A DNA stretch of 42,739 nucleotides from positions 1 to 42,739 of the forward strand of contig SCRF01000040.1 in the NCBI GenBank assembly GCA_004322005.1. The letters run 5' to 3'. Position 1 is the first letter of the stretch. Each line of letters opens with the position of its first letter. This DNA comes from Rhodanobacter sp. GTDB taxonomy: Bacteria > Pseudomonadota > Gammaproteobacteria > Xanthomonadales > Rhodanobacteraceae. The position numbers were made by a program, and so were the translations under genes. Under the pieces are notes generated by a model. It saw only the letters and a program-made list of their open reading frames with translations. It had not been told where the DNA came from and did no database searches. This document shows, one piece after another, positions 1 through 9,759 of this stretch.

Positions 1-106
1 GTACCCAACACGCCCACCTGCGCCGCGGTGGGTTGTTCGAATACTTGTCGATAGCCACCATGTCTCCATGAAGCAAACCTAGCGGCAACGCAGCCGCACG
101 CCGCAC

Positions 107-514
107 ATGGAGCCTGGCATGGAGAACCGACGAGCCCCGCAGTTCACTGACAGCAACGACGCAGAACGCAAGCACGGGATCGCCCTTCCCCTGCCCGGCT
201 CGGACGCATACGCGGAGCTGCCCCAGTTCCCCACGACAAAGGTGCTTCCCTTTCGGCGCACGATCCGCCGTCATGAGTTGCACCAGATCATCCCCTTGGC
301 CGAGACCACAATCTACGAGATGGAACGTCGCGGCGAATTCCCGCGGCGCTTCAACCTGACGCCGCGCTGCGTGGTCTGGGACCTGGACGAGGTGGAAGCC
401 TGGATCGATGCGCGCAAGCAAGCGGCCCAGGCTGGTTCCACAGCACCAGCATCAGGCCCGGATGTACGACTGCGCAGGAACCGCCCCGTCCGGAAGGCAT
501 CGAGCCTGGCCTGA
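107..514 (+). CDS. AlpA-like helix-turn-helix regulator of a genomic island
   Basis: A 135-residue protein whose middle (about residues 45-105) reads as an AlpA/phage-regulator type winged HTH: a segment with IPLAETTIYEMERRGEFPRRF followed by VVWDLDEVEAWIDAR. This is the usual AlpA pattern of a DNA-recognition helix and then a W..EV..W tail. AlpA-family proteins are small DNA-binding activators or excisionase-like factors of prophages and P4-type islands. The first 40 residues are low in recognisable content, and a second in-frame ATG lies at 116; no strong ribosome-binding site separates the two. It faces the HicA-like unit and integrase, ending 13 bases from the convergent HTH gene. Inferred role: regulation or excision of the island at guaA. 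The family is fairly sure; the specific target is unknown. Confidence 0.7.
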   Translation: MEPGMENRRAPQFTDSNDAERKHGIALPLPGSDAYAELPQFPTTKVLPFRRTIRRHELHQIIPLAETTIYEMERRGEFPRRFNLTPRCVVWDLDEVEAWIDARKQAAQAGSTAPASGPDVRLRRNRPVRKASSLA

Positions 515-527
515 TGCTGGAGCACGG

Positions 528-1052
528 TCAGCCGACCAGCGCGTTCAATTCCCGAGCGGCCTTCGTCGGAAGCCGGCGGGCCTCCTTGGCCAGGTTGACT
601 TGTAGCGCCACCTTCGAGACTTCCAGCACGCCTCGCTCCAGCGGGTAGCCACCTTTGGCTTCCAGCCAGGCCAATACCTCCGCAAGATGCCAGATCGACG
701 CGCTGCCCTCGTGGACCGGCGCAGGGAAGCTGCCGGGGTGGGCGAGCATGAGCTTGCGCATGTTCTGGCGCGACACGCCCACGACTTCCGCGACATCGGT
801 GAGGCCCACGAAATCCGGCGCCGCCTCGATCAGCCGCGCGGACGGGATGGCGCGCTTGACGTCCGCCAGCGCGCTGCGCACGGCGGTCTCGGCACTGTCG
901 GCCTCGCGCGTGAACTCCAGCGCCAGCCGGCCCGGCTGCCCGATGCCGACCAGCGCATCGTCGCTGCCGGCCTCGCCCAGGCGTTCCACCAAGGCGTCCG
1001 GATCGCGGTCATGCTCGGCGAGTTGGTATTTCAGGATGAAGATGTATTCCAT
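528..1052 (-). CDS. HTH protein with N-terminal alpha/beta domain, possible antitoxin partner of the HicA-like gene
   Basis: A 174-residue protein. The N-terminal 80 residues (MEYIFILKYQL... ALVGIGQPGRLALEF...) alternate strands and helices and could be a small ferredoxin-like or HicB-like domain. Residues about 83-135 (GLTDVAEVVGVSRQNMRKLM ... SIWHLAEVLAWL) form a MerR/AlpA-like HTH, including the W..EVL.W signature. It starts 3 bases after the stop of the upstream small gene. Its ribosome-binding site (GAGGAG) lies in that gene's last codons, so the two are surely co-transcribed and probably translationally coupled. A DNA-binding second gene after a small basic first gene, under a palindromic promoter, resembles type II toxin-antitoxin operons. 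That role is inference; a simple island regulator is the alternative. Confidence 0.6.
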   Translation of the reverse strand: MEYIFILKYQLAEHDRDPDALVERLGEAGSDDALVGIGQPGRLALEFTREADSAETAVRSALADVKRAIPSARLIEAAPDFVGLTDVAEVVGVSRQNMRKLMLAHPGSFPAPVHEGSASIWHLAEVLAWLEAKGGYPLERGVLEVSKVALQVNLAKEARRLPTKAARELNALVG

Positions 1053-1055
1053 GCG

Positions 1056-1331
1056 TCACTCCTCGGAGGTCGAGCCGGCTTCGCTCTGCCGCTTGTGGGT
1101 CGTGCAGTTGTCCACGACCCGCCGCAGCGCCCGCGCGTGGTTGCCGGGGTTCTTCGGCGTGCTCCACACGCTGGTGATGCAGAACTCGCCGCAGCGGCAT
1201 TCGTCATCGTTGTAGGGGCAGTAGATCCTGCCCCAGGCGTGACTGCCGCCAGCCTCGACGCGCCAGCCCTGCGCTTCCGCGTGCCTGAGCGCTTCCTCGA
1301 CTTCCTTCTTCGGATGCGATGGACGAGCCAT
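1056..1331 (-). CDS. Small HicA-like protein, candidate toxin
   Basis: A 91-residue protein. Residues about 8-35 (VEEALRHAEAQGWRVEAGGSH) match the start of the HicA fold: a helix, then GW, a strand, and the G-S-H motif whose histidine is catalytic in HicA mRNA interferases. The middle then differs from classic HicA in a cysteine-rich stretch (CPYNDDECRCGEFC) that could bind metal. The C-terminal part (NPGNHARALRRVVDNC) takes the place of the HicA final helix. It is the first gene of a two-gene unit with the HTH protein downstream. The ribosome-binding site GGAGACG precedes the ATG, and a good promoter lies just upstream. HicA likeness is recognition by eye, so toxin activity is an inference of moderate strength. 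Confidence 0.55.
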   Translation of the reverse strand: MARPSHPKKEVEEALRHAEAQGWRVEAGGSHAWGRIYCPYNDDECRCGEFCITSVWSTPKNPGNHARALRRVVDNCTTHKRQSEAGSTSEE

Positions 1332-1342
1332 TCAACGTCTCC

Positions 1343-1385
1343 AGTATGGATTCAGATAGCAAGGTTGTCAAGTGACAACCTTGCT
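1343..1385 (-). promoter_or_regulatory. Promoter overlapped by a 12-bp-arm palindrome
   Basis: On the minus strand a perfect -35 box TTGACA (1371-1366), a 17-base spacer and a -10 box CATACT (1348-1343) precede the HicA-like gene. The -35 box lies inside a perfect inverted repeat, AGCAAGGTTGTC at 1358-1369 and GACAACCTTGCT at 1374-1385, with a 4-base loop. The right arm ends on the integrase stop codon (1387-1385). Such placement suggests an operator for autorepression by the downstream HTH protein. A terminator is less likely because no T-run follows on either strand. Confidence 0.65.
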
Positions 1386-2641
1386 CAAACCAATGCGCTC
1401 AGCACTGGCACGGTCATGTTGCTCGGCAACAGCGTGGGCGTATAACTGCCGCCCAACACCCAGGCGTCCACCAAGTTGGCCCACTCCTGCAGCATGTGGC
1501 GCCGCTGCTCGGCGTACTCGGCCTTGTTGTAGATCGAACGCGAGGAACGGCCGTCCTCGTGCGCCAGGCACTTCTCGATCCAGTCGCGGTTGAAACCAAT
1601 CTCGTTGAGCAACGTGGAACCGGTGCGGCGCAAGTCGTGCACCGTGAACGGTTCCAGCGGCAGACCAGCCGCCTTCGCGCGTTCCGAGACGATCTGGGTG
1701 ACGCGGTTCAGCGTCGCATGCGACATGCAGCGGTCGGCGTCGTAGCGGGACGGCAGGACGAACTTCGAGCCCGCGGCGCAGGTATGCAGGGCGACGAAGA
1801 TGTCCAGTACCTGCCGCGACAGATAGACGTTGTGCGGGTTGCGCCCCTTCATCCGGTGCTTCGGGATCGTCCACAGCGCATTCTCGAAATCGACTTCATC
1901 CCAGGTCGCCTCGATCAGCTCGCTCTTGCGCACCAGCGTCAGCACGATCAGGCGCAGCGCCAGGCGGATGGTCGGATACGTGGCCACCGATTCCATCTGC
2001 CGGTACATCAGCCGGATCTCGGCCGGCGACAGCGCGCGGTCCTTCGGCACGAAGGTCGCGATCGATGCCGCACCCACGTCGTCGGCCGGATTGGCGACCT
2101 TCTCCCCATGCAGGATGGCGAAGGCATAGACCTGCTTCACGATGTCGCGGATGTGTACGGCCGTGGCCGGTGCGCCGCGGGCCTTGACCTTGTTGCACAG
2201 CGCACGCAGGTCGTCGGCGCTGATCTCGGTGAGCAGACGGTTCTTGAACGCCGGCAGGATGTCGCGCTCGACGATGCTCTTGCGCATCGACCGGGTGCTG
2301 TCGGCCATCTTTGCGTCCTGCAGCCACCGCCCGGTCATGTCGCCGAAGGTCTTGGCCGCCGTCAGGCGGCGCTTCTCCCGCTGCTTCTCGTGCGCCGGCG
2401 ACCGCCCTTCCGCGACGGCCCGCTTGGCGTCCAACAGTCTCTCTCTGGCCAAGGCGAGCGAAATCCCGGCCGGCCCGTAGCGGCCGATGGTCAGCGTCTC
2501 GCGGCGCCCGTTGAGACGGTAGTCATAGCGGAACGTGACGGTACCGGCCGTCGATACCGTCACGTACATGCCGTCGCGGTCAAAGGCCTTGTACGGCGCG
2601 GACTTGGGCTTGAGGTTGCGTAGCGCTGTGTCGGTCAACAT
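1385..2641 (-). CDS. Tyrosine recombinase (P4-type integrase) of the guaA-adjacent island
   Basis: A 418-residue site-specific integrase. The N-terminal 90 residues are of the DUF4102 type found in P4-like integrases (LTDTALRNLKPKSAPYKAFD, then a beta-rich arm-binding domain with TIGRYGPAGISLALARE). A SAM-like core-binding domain follows. The catalytic domain carries the conserved R (RKSELIEATWDEVDF), HDLRR and the terminal LAHEDGRSS..IYNKAEY with the nucleophilic tyrosine. It catalyses integration and excision at the attachment site. The start has a good AGGAGG about 10 bases upstream. It reads away from the guaA 3' end, leaving a 299-base att-type region between. The usual length and an intact R-H-R-H/Y set suggest a functional enzyme. 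Confidence 0.92.
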   Translation of the reverse strand: MLTDTALRNLKPKSAPYKAFDRDGMYVTVSTAGTVTFRYDYRLNGRRETLTIGRYGPAGISLALARERLLDAKRAVAEGRSPAHEKQREKRRLTAAKTFGDMTGRWLQDAKMADSTRSMRKSIVERDILPAFKNRLLTEISADDLRALCNKVKARGAPATAVHIRDIVKQVYAFAILHGEKVANPADDVGAASIATFVPKDRALSPAEIRLMYRQMESVATYPTIRLALRLIVLTLVRKSELIEATWDEVDFENALWTIPKHRMKGRNPHNVYLSRQVLDIFVALHTCAAGSKFVLPSRYDADRCMSHATLNRVTQIVSERAKAAGLPLEPFTVHDLRRTGSTLLNEIGFNRDWIEKCLAHEDGRSSRSIYNKAEYAEQRRHMLQEWANLVDAWVLGGSYTPTLLPSNMTVPVLSALV

Positions 2642-2940
2642 CGAGGTTTTCCTCCTGTTCGAGGCGGTTCTTACCGTCAGGGGTCAGGAAACCTGATGAT
2701 GCCCGGGAACCCGCATGAAACCTAGGTTTTCGGGGGGATTTTTACCGTCATGACCGAAATAGACATGACGGTCATCGGGAGGGTCTTAATCGGAGCTTCG
2801 AAGACTACCGTCAACTTGACCGCCACCTTGTCGCGCTTGCCACCGATAGCTGGCGATAGGTGTGGAGACGTAAGTATTTATAAATCAATACGTTACGACG
2901 ACTTTTTGATAGCTACCGATAGTCCTCGAAGGACCTCAAA
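2642..2940. other. Probable attachment region between integrase and guaA, with repeated integrase-arm-like motifs
   Basis: No gene is seen. The stretch has repeated short motifs: TTACCGTCA at 2671-2679 and 2742-2750, CTACCGTCA at 2805-2813, and an inverted pair ACCGTCATG (2744-2752) / CATGACGGT (2764-2772). A 12-base palindrome AAACCTAGGTTT lies at 2718-2729, and CGATAG occurs three times (2844-2849, 2854-2859, 2917-2922). Directly repeated short sites next to a tyrosine integrase are typical of arm-binding or excisionase sites. The crossover site itself is expected at or in the guaA 3' end from 2941. The other att copy is outside the window, so the core cannot be fixed here. Confidence 0.5.
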
Positions 2941-4569
2941 TCACTCCCACTCGATCGTCGCGGGCGGCTTGCCACTTATGTCATAAACAACGCGAGATAT
3001 TCCACGTAACTCATTGATAATTCTATTTGATACCGTACCAAGAAATTCGTACGGCAGGTGTGCCCAATGCGCTGTCATGAAGTCGATGGTTTCCACCGCA
3101 CGCAGTGCGATCACCCACTCGTAAGCACGCGCATCGCCGACCACGCCGACCGATTTCACCGGCAGGAACACGGCGAACGCCTGGCTGGTCTTGTCGTACA
3201 GATCGGCCTTGCGCAGCTCGTCGATGAAGATCGCGTCGGCCTGCGCCAGCAGTTCGGCGTACTCGCGTTTCACTTCGCCAAGGATGCGCACACCCAGCCC
3301 CGGACCGGGGAACGGATGGCGATAGACCATCGCGCGCGGCAGCCCGAGTTCCACACCGATCCGGCGCACTTCATCCTTGAACAGCTCGCGCAGCGGCTCG
3401 ACCAGCTGGAGCTTCATGTGCGCCGGCAGGCCGCCGACGTTGTGATGGCTCTTGATGACGTGGGCCTTGCCAGTCTTGCTGCCGGCCGACTCGATCACGT
3501 CGGGATAGATGGTGCCCTGCGCCAGCCACTTCACATCGCCGCCAGCCGCGATGAGCTTTTCGGACTCTTCGTCGAAGATCTCCACGAACAGGCGGCCAAT
3601 GATCTTGCGCTTGGCCTCCGGATCGGCAACGCCGGCCAGCGCGCTGAAATACCGATCGGCCGCATTGACACGGATCACCTTGACGCCCATGTGCCTGGCC
3701 ATGGTCGCCATCACCTGGTCGCCCTCCTCCCAGCGCAACAGGCCGGTATCGACGAACACACAGGTCAGGCGGTCACCGATCGCCCGATGCAGCAGTGCCG
3801 CGACTACCGAGGAATCCACGCCGCCGGACAGCCCCAGCAGCACGTGATCGTCCCCGACCTGCGCCTGCACGCGGGCAATCTGGTCCCCGATGATGTTGGC
3901 GGCGGTCCACAGCGTGGCGCAGCCGCAGATTTCGGTGATGAAGCGCTTGAGCAGTGCCGCGCCCTGCTTCGTGTGCGTTACCTCCGGGTGGAACTGCACG
4001 CCGTACCAGTGTCGGGCCTCGTTCTCCATCGCCGCGACCGGGATACGCTCGGTACGGCCGGTAACGATGAAACCGGGTGGCGCCGTGGCGACGTGGTCGC
4101 CGTGGCTCATCCAGACATCCAGCCGATGGCTGTCGGCATGATCGGTCAGGCCCTCGAACAGACGACCGGGTGCGACGATGTCCACTTGCGCATGACCGAA
4201 CTCGCGCGCATCGGCCGCTTCGGTGGCGCCACCGAGCTGCGCGGCCATGGTCTGCATGCCATAGCAGATGCCGAGGATCGGCAGGCCTGAGTCGAAGACT
4301 TCCTGTGCGGCTTTCGGCGCACCTTGCAGCGTGGTCGATTCCGGACCACCCGACAGGATGATGCCTTTGGCGCCAAACGCGGCAAGCTCGACCGGGTTGT
4401 GATCCCACGCCCATATTTCGCAATACACGCCAAGCTCGCGGATGCGGCGTGCGATCAGCTGCGTGTACTGCGCGCCGAAATCGAGTATGAGGATCTTGTC
4501 GTTGTGGATGTTTTGCGTGGGGGTCGGGGACCGGGGACCGGGGACCGGCGAAGCAGGCAGCGAAGACAT
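2941..4569 (-). CDS. guaA: GMP synthase (glutamine-hydrolysing)
   Basis: A 542-residue enzyme that makes GMP from XMP, ATP and glutamine in the cytosol. The class I glutamine amidotransferase domain comes first: GICYGMQ with nucleophile Cys102, and FHPEVTHT with the His/Glu partners near residue 195. Next comes the ATP pyrophosphatase domain with the P-loop LSGGVDSSV near residue 245, and then the dimerisation domain, ending in the conserved PPATIEWE. The protein is about 15 residues longer than usual at the N-terminus. The extra piece ([17 protein letters not shown]) is coded by a GGGGACC tandem repeat, while the family normally starts a few residues before [12 protein letters not shown]. 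The chosen ATG has GAAGGA 7-8 bases upstream and no closer start exists. It lies downstream of guaB, probably in the same transcript. The 3' end is intact beside the island. Confidence 0.97.
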   Translation of the reverse strand: MSSLPASPVPGPRSPTPTQNIHNDKILILDFGAQYTQLIARRIRELGVYCEIWAWDHNPVELAAFGAKGIILSGGPESTTLQGAPKAAQEVFDSGLPILGICYGMQTMAAQLGGATEAADAREFGHAQVDIVAPGRLFEGLTDHADSHRLDVWMSHGDHVATAPPGFIVTGRTERIPVAAMENEARHWYGVQFHPEVTHTKQGAALLKRFITEICGCATLWTAANIIGDQIARVQAQVGDDHVLLGLSGGVDSSVVAALLHRAIGDRLTCVFVDTGLLRWEEGDQVMATMARHMGVKVIRVNAADRYFSALAGVADPEAKRKIIGRLFVEIFDEESEKLIAAGGDVKWLAQGTIYPDVIESAGSKTGKAHVIKSHHNVGGLPAHMKLQLVEPLRELFKDEVRRIGVELGLPRAMVYRHPFPGPGLGVRILGEVKREYAELLAQADAIFIDELRKADLYDKTSQAFAVFLPVKSVGVVGDARAYEWVIALRAVETIDFMTAHWAHLPYEFLGTVSNRIINELRGISRVVYDISGKPPATIEWE

Positions 4570-4631
4570 GGAGAGTCCTTCAGAGATGCGGCAATCGATG
4601 ACAAAACGAGGTTTTCTGGTCCCTGGTCCCC
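4526..4631. repeat. GGGGACC tandem repeat and its inverted partner around the guaA start
   Basis: Three tandem copies of the heptamer GGGGACC lie at 4526-4546, inside the guaA N-terminal codons. An inverted counterpart GGTCCCTGGTCCCC lies at 4618-4631 in the guaB-guaA spacer. The two can pair over 14 bases with one mismatch, placing the guaA ribosome-binding site and start codon in the loop of a long mRNA hairpin. The heptamer length is not a multiple of three, so copy-number slippage would shift the extension's frame. Confidence 0.6.
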
Positions 4632-4636
4632 GCTCG

Positions 4637-6126
<1,490 letters not shown>

Positions 6127-6316
6127 CGCGCCGTCCCGCCAAGCCCGCCAGATCTGCGACTGAACATCAGGCCAACACGGCGGCTGCGGGGCATTGTTAC
6201 AGGCATGGACCGGGCGGCAACCCGCCGCGAAAATCCGCCAGCGTCGCAGCCGTCCCAGTAATACATGACGTGCCCTGCCGCGGAAAAGCCTCCGGCGGGA
6301 GCGTACGCCCTGCGAC

Positions 6317-7720
6317 TCAGCGCGTACGCTTGATCAGCTCGGTAACCATGCGACGACGTTTCTGCTGCTGCTCTTTGGTGAAAACCTTCTTGCGGCCGGC
6401 GTAGGGATTCTCGCCCTCGCGGAAGCTGATGCGCACCGGCGTACCTTCCAGCTTGTAGCGTTTGCGGAAGAAGTTTTCCAGGTAACGCTGATAGGACGGC
6501 GCGATGTGTTTGGTGCGGGTACCGTGGATCACGATGGTCGGCGGGTTGTTGCCGCCCGGATGCGCGAAGCGGAGCTTTGGCGAGTGGCCGTTCACCAGTG
6601 GCGGCTGGTAGCCCTCGTAGGCCTTCTCCAGCGTCTTGGTGAGATCGGACGACACCAGCACCTTGGTCGCCGAGGCATGCGCGCGCACCACGGCCCGCAT
6701 CAGCTCGCGCAGGCCCGAGCCATGCAGCGCCGAGATGTAGACCTGCCTGGCCCAGTCGACGAACACCAGCCGTCGATCCAGCGCACGCTTGCACTCGTCA
6801 CGCTGGTACTGGTCCATGCCGTCCCACTTGTTGACGGCAATCACCAGCGCCCTGCCCTCGTCGATCGCGTAACCGATCAAGGTAAGATCCTGATCGGCCA
6901 GGTTCTCGTGGGCATCGACAAGCACCACCACCACTTGCGCCGCGGCAATCGACTGCAGCGTCTTGATGATGCTGAATTTCTCCACGGCCTCTTCGACGCG
7001 CGCCTTGCGCCGGATACCTGCCGTGTCGATCAGCGTGTATCGCTTGCCGTCACGTTCCAGCGGTACCCGGATCGGATCGCGGGTGGTCCCCGCCACATCG
7101 GAGACGATCAGCCGGTCCTCGCCCAGCAGGCGGTTGATCAGTGTCGACTTGCCGGCATTCGGACGGCCGACAATGGCCACGCGAATGCTGCCATCCTCGC
7201 CGTCCGCCTCGACCGTGTTTTCTTCGTCGAGCGGCAGCAGCCGCAGGACGGCCCCGATCAGGTCATCGGTGCCGCGATTGTGCGCGGCGGACAGCGGCAA
7301 GGTCGTGCCGATGCCGAAGGCAGCAAACTCGGCCAGCACATTCTGCTCATCCAGACCGTCGGTCTTGTTGACGGCCGCGATGATCGGCTTGCCGCTGCGG
7401 CGCAGCTCGTTGAGGATGGCGTAGTCCTGCGGCAGCAGGCCTTCGCGGGCATCGACCACGAATACCAGCACATGCGCCTCTTCGATCGCCAGACGCACCT
7501 GCCTGGCAGTCAGGACATCCATCGCCTGCTCGACACCCGACAGGCCGCCGGTATCGACCACCACGAAGGGCCGTTCGCCGCTGCGGCAGACACCGTAGTG
7601 GCGATCGCGGGTGACGCCTGGCATGTCGGCCACCAGGGCATCACGGCTGCGCGTCAGCACATTGAACAGGGTCGATTTACCGACATTGGGGCGACCCACG
7701 AGCGCGACGACGGGCAACAT
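6317..7720 (-). CDS. der: Ribosome-assembly GTPase Der (EngA)
   Basis: A 467-residue double GTPase needed for 50S ribosomal subunit maturation. The first G domain has GRPNVGKST at residues 9-17, DTGG and NKTD. The second has GRPNAGKST near residue 186, DTAG and NKWD. A C-terminal KH-like domain follows (PVRISFREGENPY) with a basic lysine/arginine tail. Length is typical for gammaproteobacteria. The gene starts 22 bases after bamB ends on the same strand and closes the conserved run that begins at ndk. No anomalies are seen. Confidence 0.98.
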   Translation of the reverse strand: MLPVVALVGRPNVGKSTLFNVLTRSRDALVADMPGVTRDRHYGVCRSGERPFVVVDTGGLSGVEQAMDVLTARQVRLAIEEAHVLVFVVDAREGLLPQDYAILNELRRSGKPIIAAVNKTDGLDEQNVLAEFAAFGIGTTLPLSAAHNRGTDDLIGAVLRLLPLDEENTVEADGEDGSIRVAIVGRPNAGKSTLINRLLGEDRLIVSDVAGTTRDPIRVPLERDGKRYTLIDTAGIRRKARVEEAVEKFSIIKTLQSIAAAQVVVVLVDAHENLADQDLTLIGYAIDEGRALVIAVNKWDGMDQYQRDECKRALDRRLVFVDWARQVYISALHGSGLRELMRAVVRAHASATKVLVSSDLTKTLEKAYEGYQPPLVNGHSPKLRFAHPGGNNPPTIVIHGTRTKHIAPSYQRYLENFFRKRYKLEGTPVRISFREGENPYAGRKKVFTKEQQQKRRRMVTELIKRTR

Positions 7721-7742
7721 GATGGAAACGCAGTCCCTGCAG

Positions 7743-8960
7743 TCAGTGCGCCGAGAGACGGTAAGCGCCGATATGGCCCTTCACGTCCTCGACATAGACG
7801 ATGTCGCCCACCACCAGCGGCTGCGCTCGAATCGGTGTCGCAGACTTGAGCGGCAATTTCATCGACAGTCGCTCGCGCGCCGCAAGGGCACCGTCGCCGG
7901 TCTGCAGCCAATGCACGTAGCCTTCCATGTCGCCGACGACCACGTAGTCGCCCTGCACCGCCGGGGCGGTCAGCCAGCGGTATTTGAGCGAGTCATTCTT
8001 CCAGATGTCGGTTCCGCCGACCTTGTCGAAAGCCCACACCGTTGAATCATCACTGACGCCATAAATCGCATTGCCACTGACCGCGAGCGAGTCGTAAGTG
8101 GAAAACGGGTGCGACCACAATGGACGCCCGCTGGGACCGTCCACGGCCACCAGGTTGCCGTGATAGGCGGCGCCATAGAGTGTGCTTCCATCCAGCAGGA
8201 TCGCGCCATCAACGTCATCGAGCCGTTCGATCTCGGTGCGGCCTTCGCCACTGCCCAATTGCTGCTCCCACAGCTTCGAGCCAGTGTCCAGCCGCAGCGC
8301 CACCAGCTTGCCGTCGTCATTGCCGAAGAACACCACGCCCTTGGCGATCAGCAGCGAGCCATTGCCGCGCAGGCTCAGCAGCGGCACATTGTCCATGCCA
8401 TACACCCAGCGTCGTTTGCCGGTTGCCGCATCCAGCCCGTAGACGCGGCCATCTTCGGTGCGAACCACCACCAGATCATTGGCGATCGCCGGTGAGGCGA
8501 GCACCTCGGAATCCAGCTCGGCCTGCCAGCGTGGGCTGCCGTCCTTGGCATTCACGCCGTAGACATGGCCATCGAGTGTGCCCACGGCGAGCAGGTCGCC
8601 ACTGACCGCCGGGCCGCCGGCATACATTGCATCCTTGCGCTTCTTGTCACCCCAGCCGAACCAACCGTGGATACGCGAGCTCTTCGACCACAAGGTCTTG
8701 CCAGTGGTGGCATCGAAGGCGGCCAGCTTGCCGTCGGTGCTGTCCGCATAGAGCACGCCAGCCACGACCGTGGGGCGCAAACGCACGCCACTCTCGCCGG
8801 CACCGTCACCAACGCTGACACGCCACAGCCTGGTTACCTGCACCGTGGGCTTGAAATGCTTGGCCAGGGGCGTCGGCGGCTGGACGTTTTCCTTCTTGAA
8901 CGAATGGCAGCCGGCAAGAGCTACCAGCGAAGTCAGTGTGATCAGCAAAATTCGTTTCAT
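7743..8960 (-). CDS. bamB: Outer membrane assembly lipoprotein BamB
   Basis: A 405-residue lipoprotein of the BAM complex, which inserts beta-barrel proteins into the outer membrane. The signal peptide ends in the lipobox LAGC, with lipidated Cys18. The rest is an eight-bladed PQQ-like beta-propeller with recurring G.VYGL/DA.TGK..W units (for example VYGLDAATGKRRWVYG). The start codon overlaps the stop of the upstream yfgM-like gene by four bases (ATGA), so the two are translationally coupled. Downstream is der. Length is normal for the family. Confidence 0.96.
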   Translation of the reverse strand: MKRILLITLTSLVALAGCHSFKKENVQPPTPLAKHFKPTVQVTRLWRVSVGDGAGESGVRLRPTVVAGVLYADSTDGKLAAFDATTGKTLWSKSSRIHGWFGWGDKKRKDAMYAGGPAVSGDLLAVGTLDGHVYGVNAKDGSPRWQAELDSEVLASPAIANDLVVVRTEDGRVYGLDAATGKRRWVYGMDNVPLLSLRGNGSLLIAKGVVFFGNDDGKLVALRLDTGSKLWEQQLGSGEGRTEIERLDDVDGAILLDGSTLYGAAYHGNLVAVDGPSGRPLWSHPFSTYDSLAVSGNAIYGVSDDSTVWAFDKVGGTDIWKNDSLKYRWLTAPAVQGDYVVVGDMEGYVHWLQTGDGALAARERLSMKLPLKSATPIRAQPLVVGDIVYVEDVKGHIGAYRLSAH

Positions 8961-9607
8961 GCACCCTGCTTCCCGGCTACAGCCAAATCATCAAGTTTCA
9001 TCTGCAGAACGCCACGCTGCGGCGCATCCTCGCTCAGCGAGGACAAGGCCGCCTGGTACGCCTTGCGTGCATCGTCGGAACGTCCAAGCTTGACCAGCAC
9101 ATCGCCGCGGAGTTCCTGGACCAGCCCCGCAAAGATGCTGGCCGGGATGCTGTCGAGCGTCGACAAGGCTGCCGTGGCGTTGCCGCGCGCCAGTTCAACC
9201 TGTGCGATGCGCAATTCGGTCAACGATTTCAGTGCCGGATTGCCGGCATGGCTTCTGGCCCATTCCAGCGATGCCTCGGCCTTGTCCAGCTGACTGGACT
9301 GCACTTGCTGCCTGGCGCGGTCGCTGACGGCGAAAACCGCGTATGGCGACCCGGCATGGTCCTTCATCAACTGTTCGGTGAACCGCGCGGCCGAGTCCGG
9401 CTTGCCGGACGCCAGCGCGATCTGCACCTGCTGGTAGAGCTGTGCCGCCTCACTTTCGTTGCGGGCCTGATGGTTGCGCCATTGTTGCCAGCCAAAAATA
9501 CCCACCAGGCCAATCGCGATCCCGACCACGATGGACAATCCATTTTCGTGCAGCCATTTTTGTACGCGTTCGCTCTGTTCGTAATCGTCGTATTCGTCAA
9601 ATGCCAT
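8957..9607 (-). CDS. yfgM: YfgM-family membrane-anchored TPR protein
   Basis: A 216-residue protein. The start at 9607 gives the family-typical N-terminus MAFDEYDDYEQSERVQKWLHE; a longer open frame upstream has no family support. One membrane segment (LSIVVGIAIGLVGIFGWQQW) is followed by a periplasmic TPR-like region with repeated helix pairs. YfgM in Escherichia coli is an ancillary SecYEG/PpiD-linked factor for periplasmic proteins. It sits directly before bamB with a 4-base overlap, the canonical arrangement. It is separated from rodZ by 152 bases holding a terminator-like hairpin. Confidence 0.9.
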   Translation of the reverse strand: MAFDEYDDYEQSERVQKWLHENGLSIVVGIAIGLVGIFGWQQWRNHQARNESEAAQLYQQVQIALASGKPDSAARFTEQLMKDHAGSPYAVFAVSDRARQQVQSSQLDKAEASLEWARSHAGNPALKSLTELRIAQVELARGNATAALSTLDSIPASIFAGLVQELRGDVLVKLGRSDDARKAYQAALSSLSEDAPQRGVLQMKLDDLAVAGKQGA

Positions 9608-9671
9608 ACCATCACCATTCAGGTGGCCGCGTACTCGCAGGAGCGAGGGGCGGCCGGAGCGGCAAATAAAA

Positions 9672-9708
9672 GGGAAAAACCATCCGGTCCGCTCGGTGCC
9701 GAGCGGAC
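9672..9708 (-). terminator. Intrinsic-terminator-like hairpin between rodZ and yfgM
   Basis: GTCCGCTCGG (9687-9696) and CCGAGCGGAC (9699-9708) form a perfect 10-bp stem with a 2-base loop. Read on the minus strand, it is followed by GGATGGTTTTTCCC. It follows the rodZ stop by about 50 bases and may limit read-through into yfgM-bamB-der. The U-run starts seven bases after the stem, so termination may be partial. Confidence 0.55.
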
Positions 9709-9759
9709 AATGGGCAAGCATAACCGAAATGACCCGCCCGGAGCGGCCGGGAAGTGCTG

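Noticed and set aside
1358-1385. The palindrome after the integrase as an intrinsic terminator
   Set aside because: No T-run follows on either strand, and a good promoter overlaps it, so an operator role fits better.
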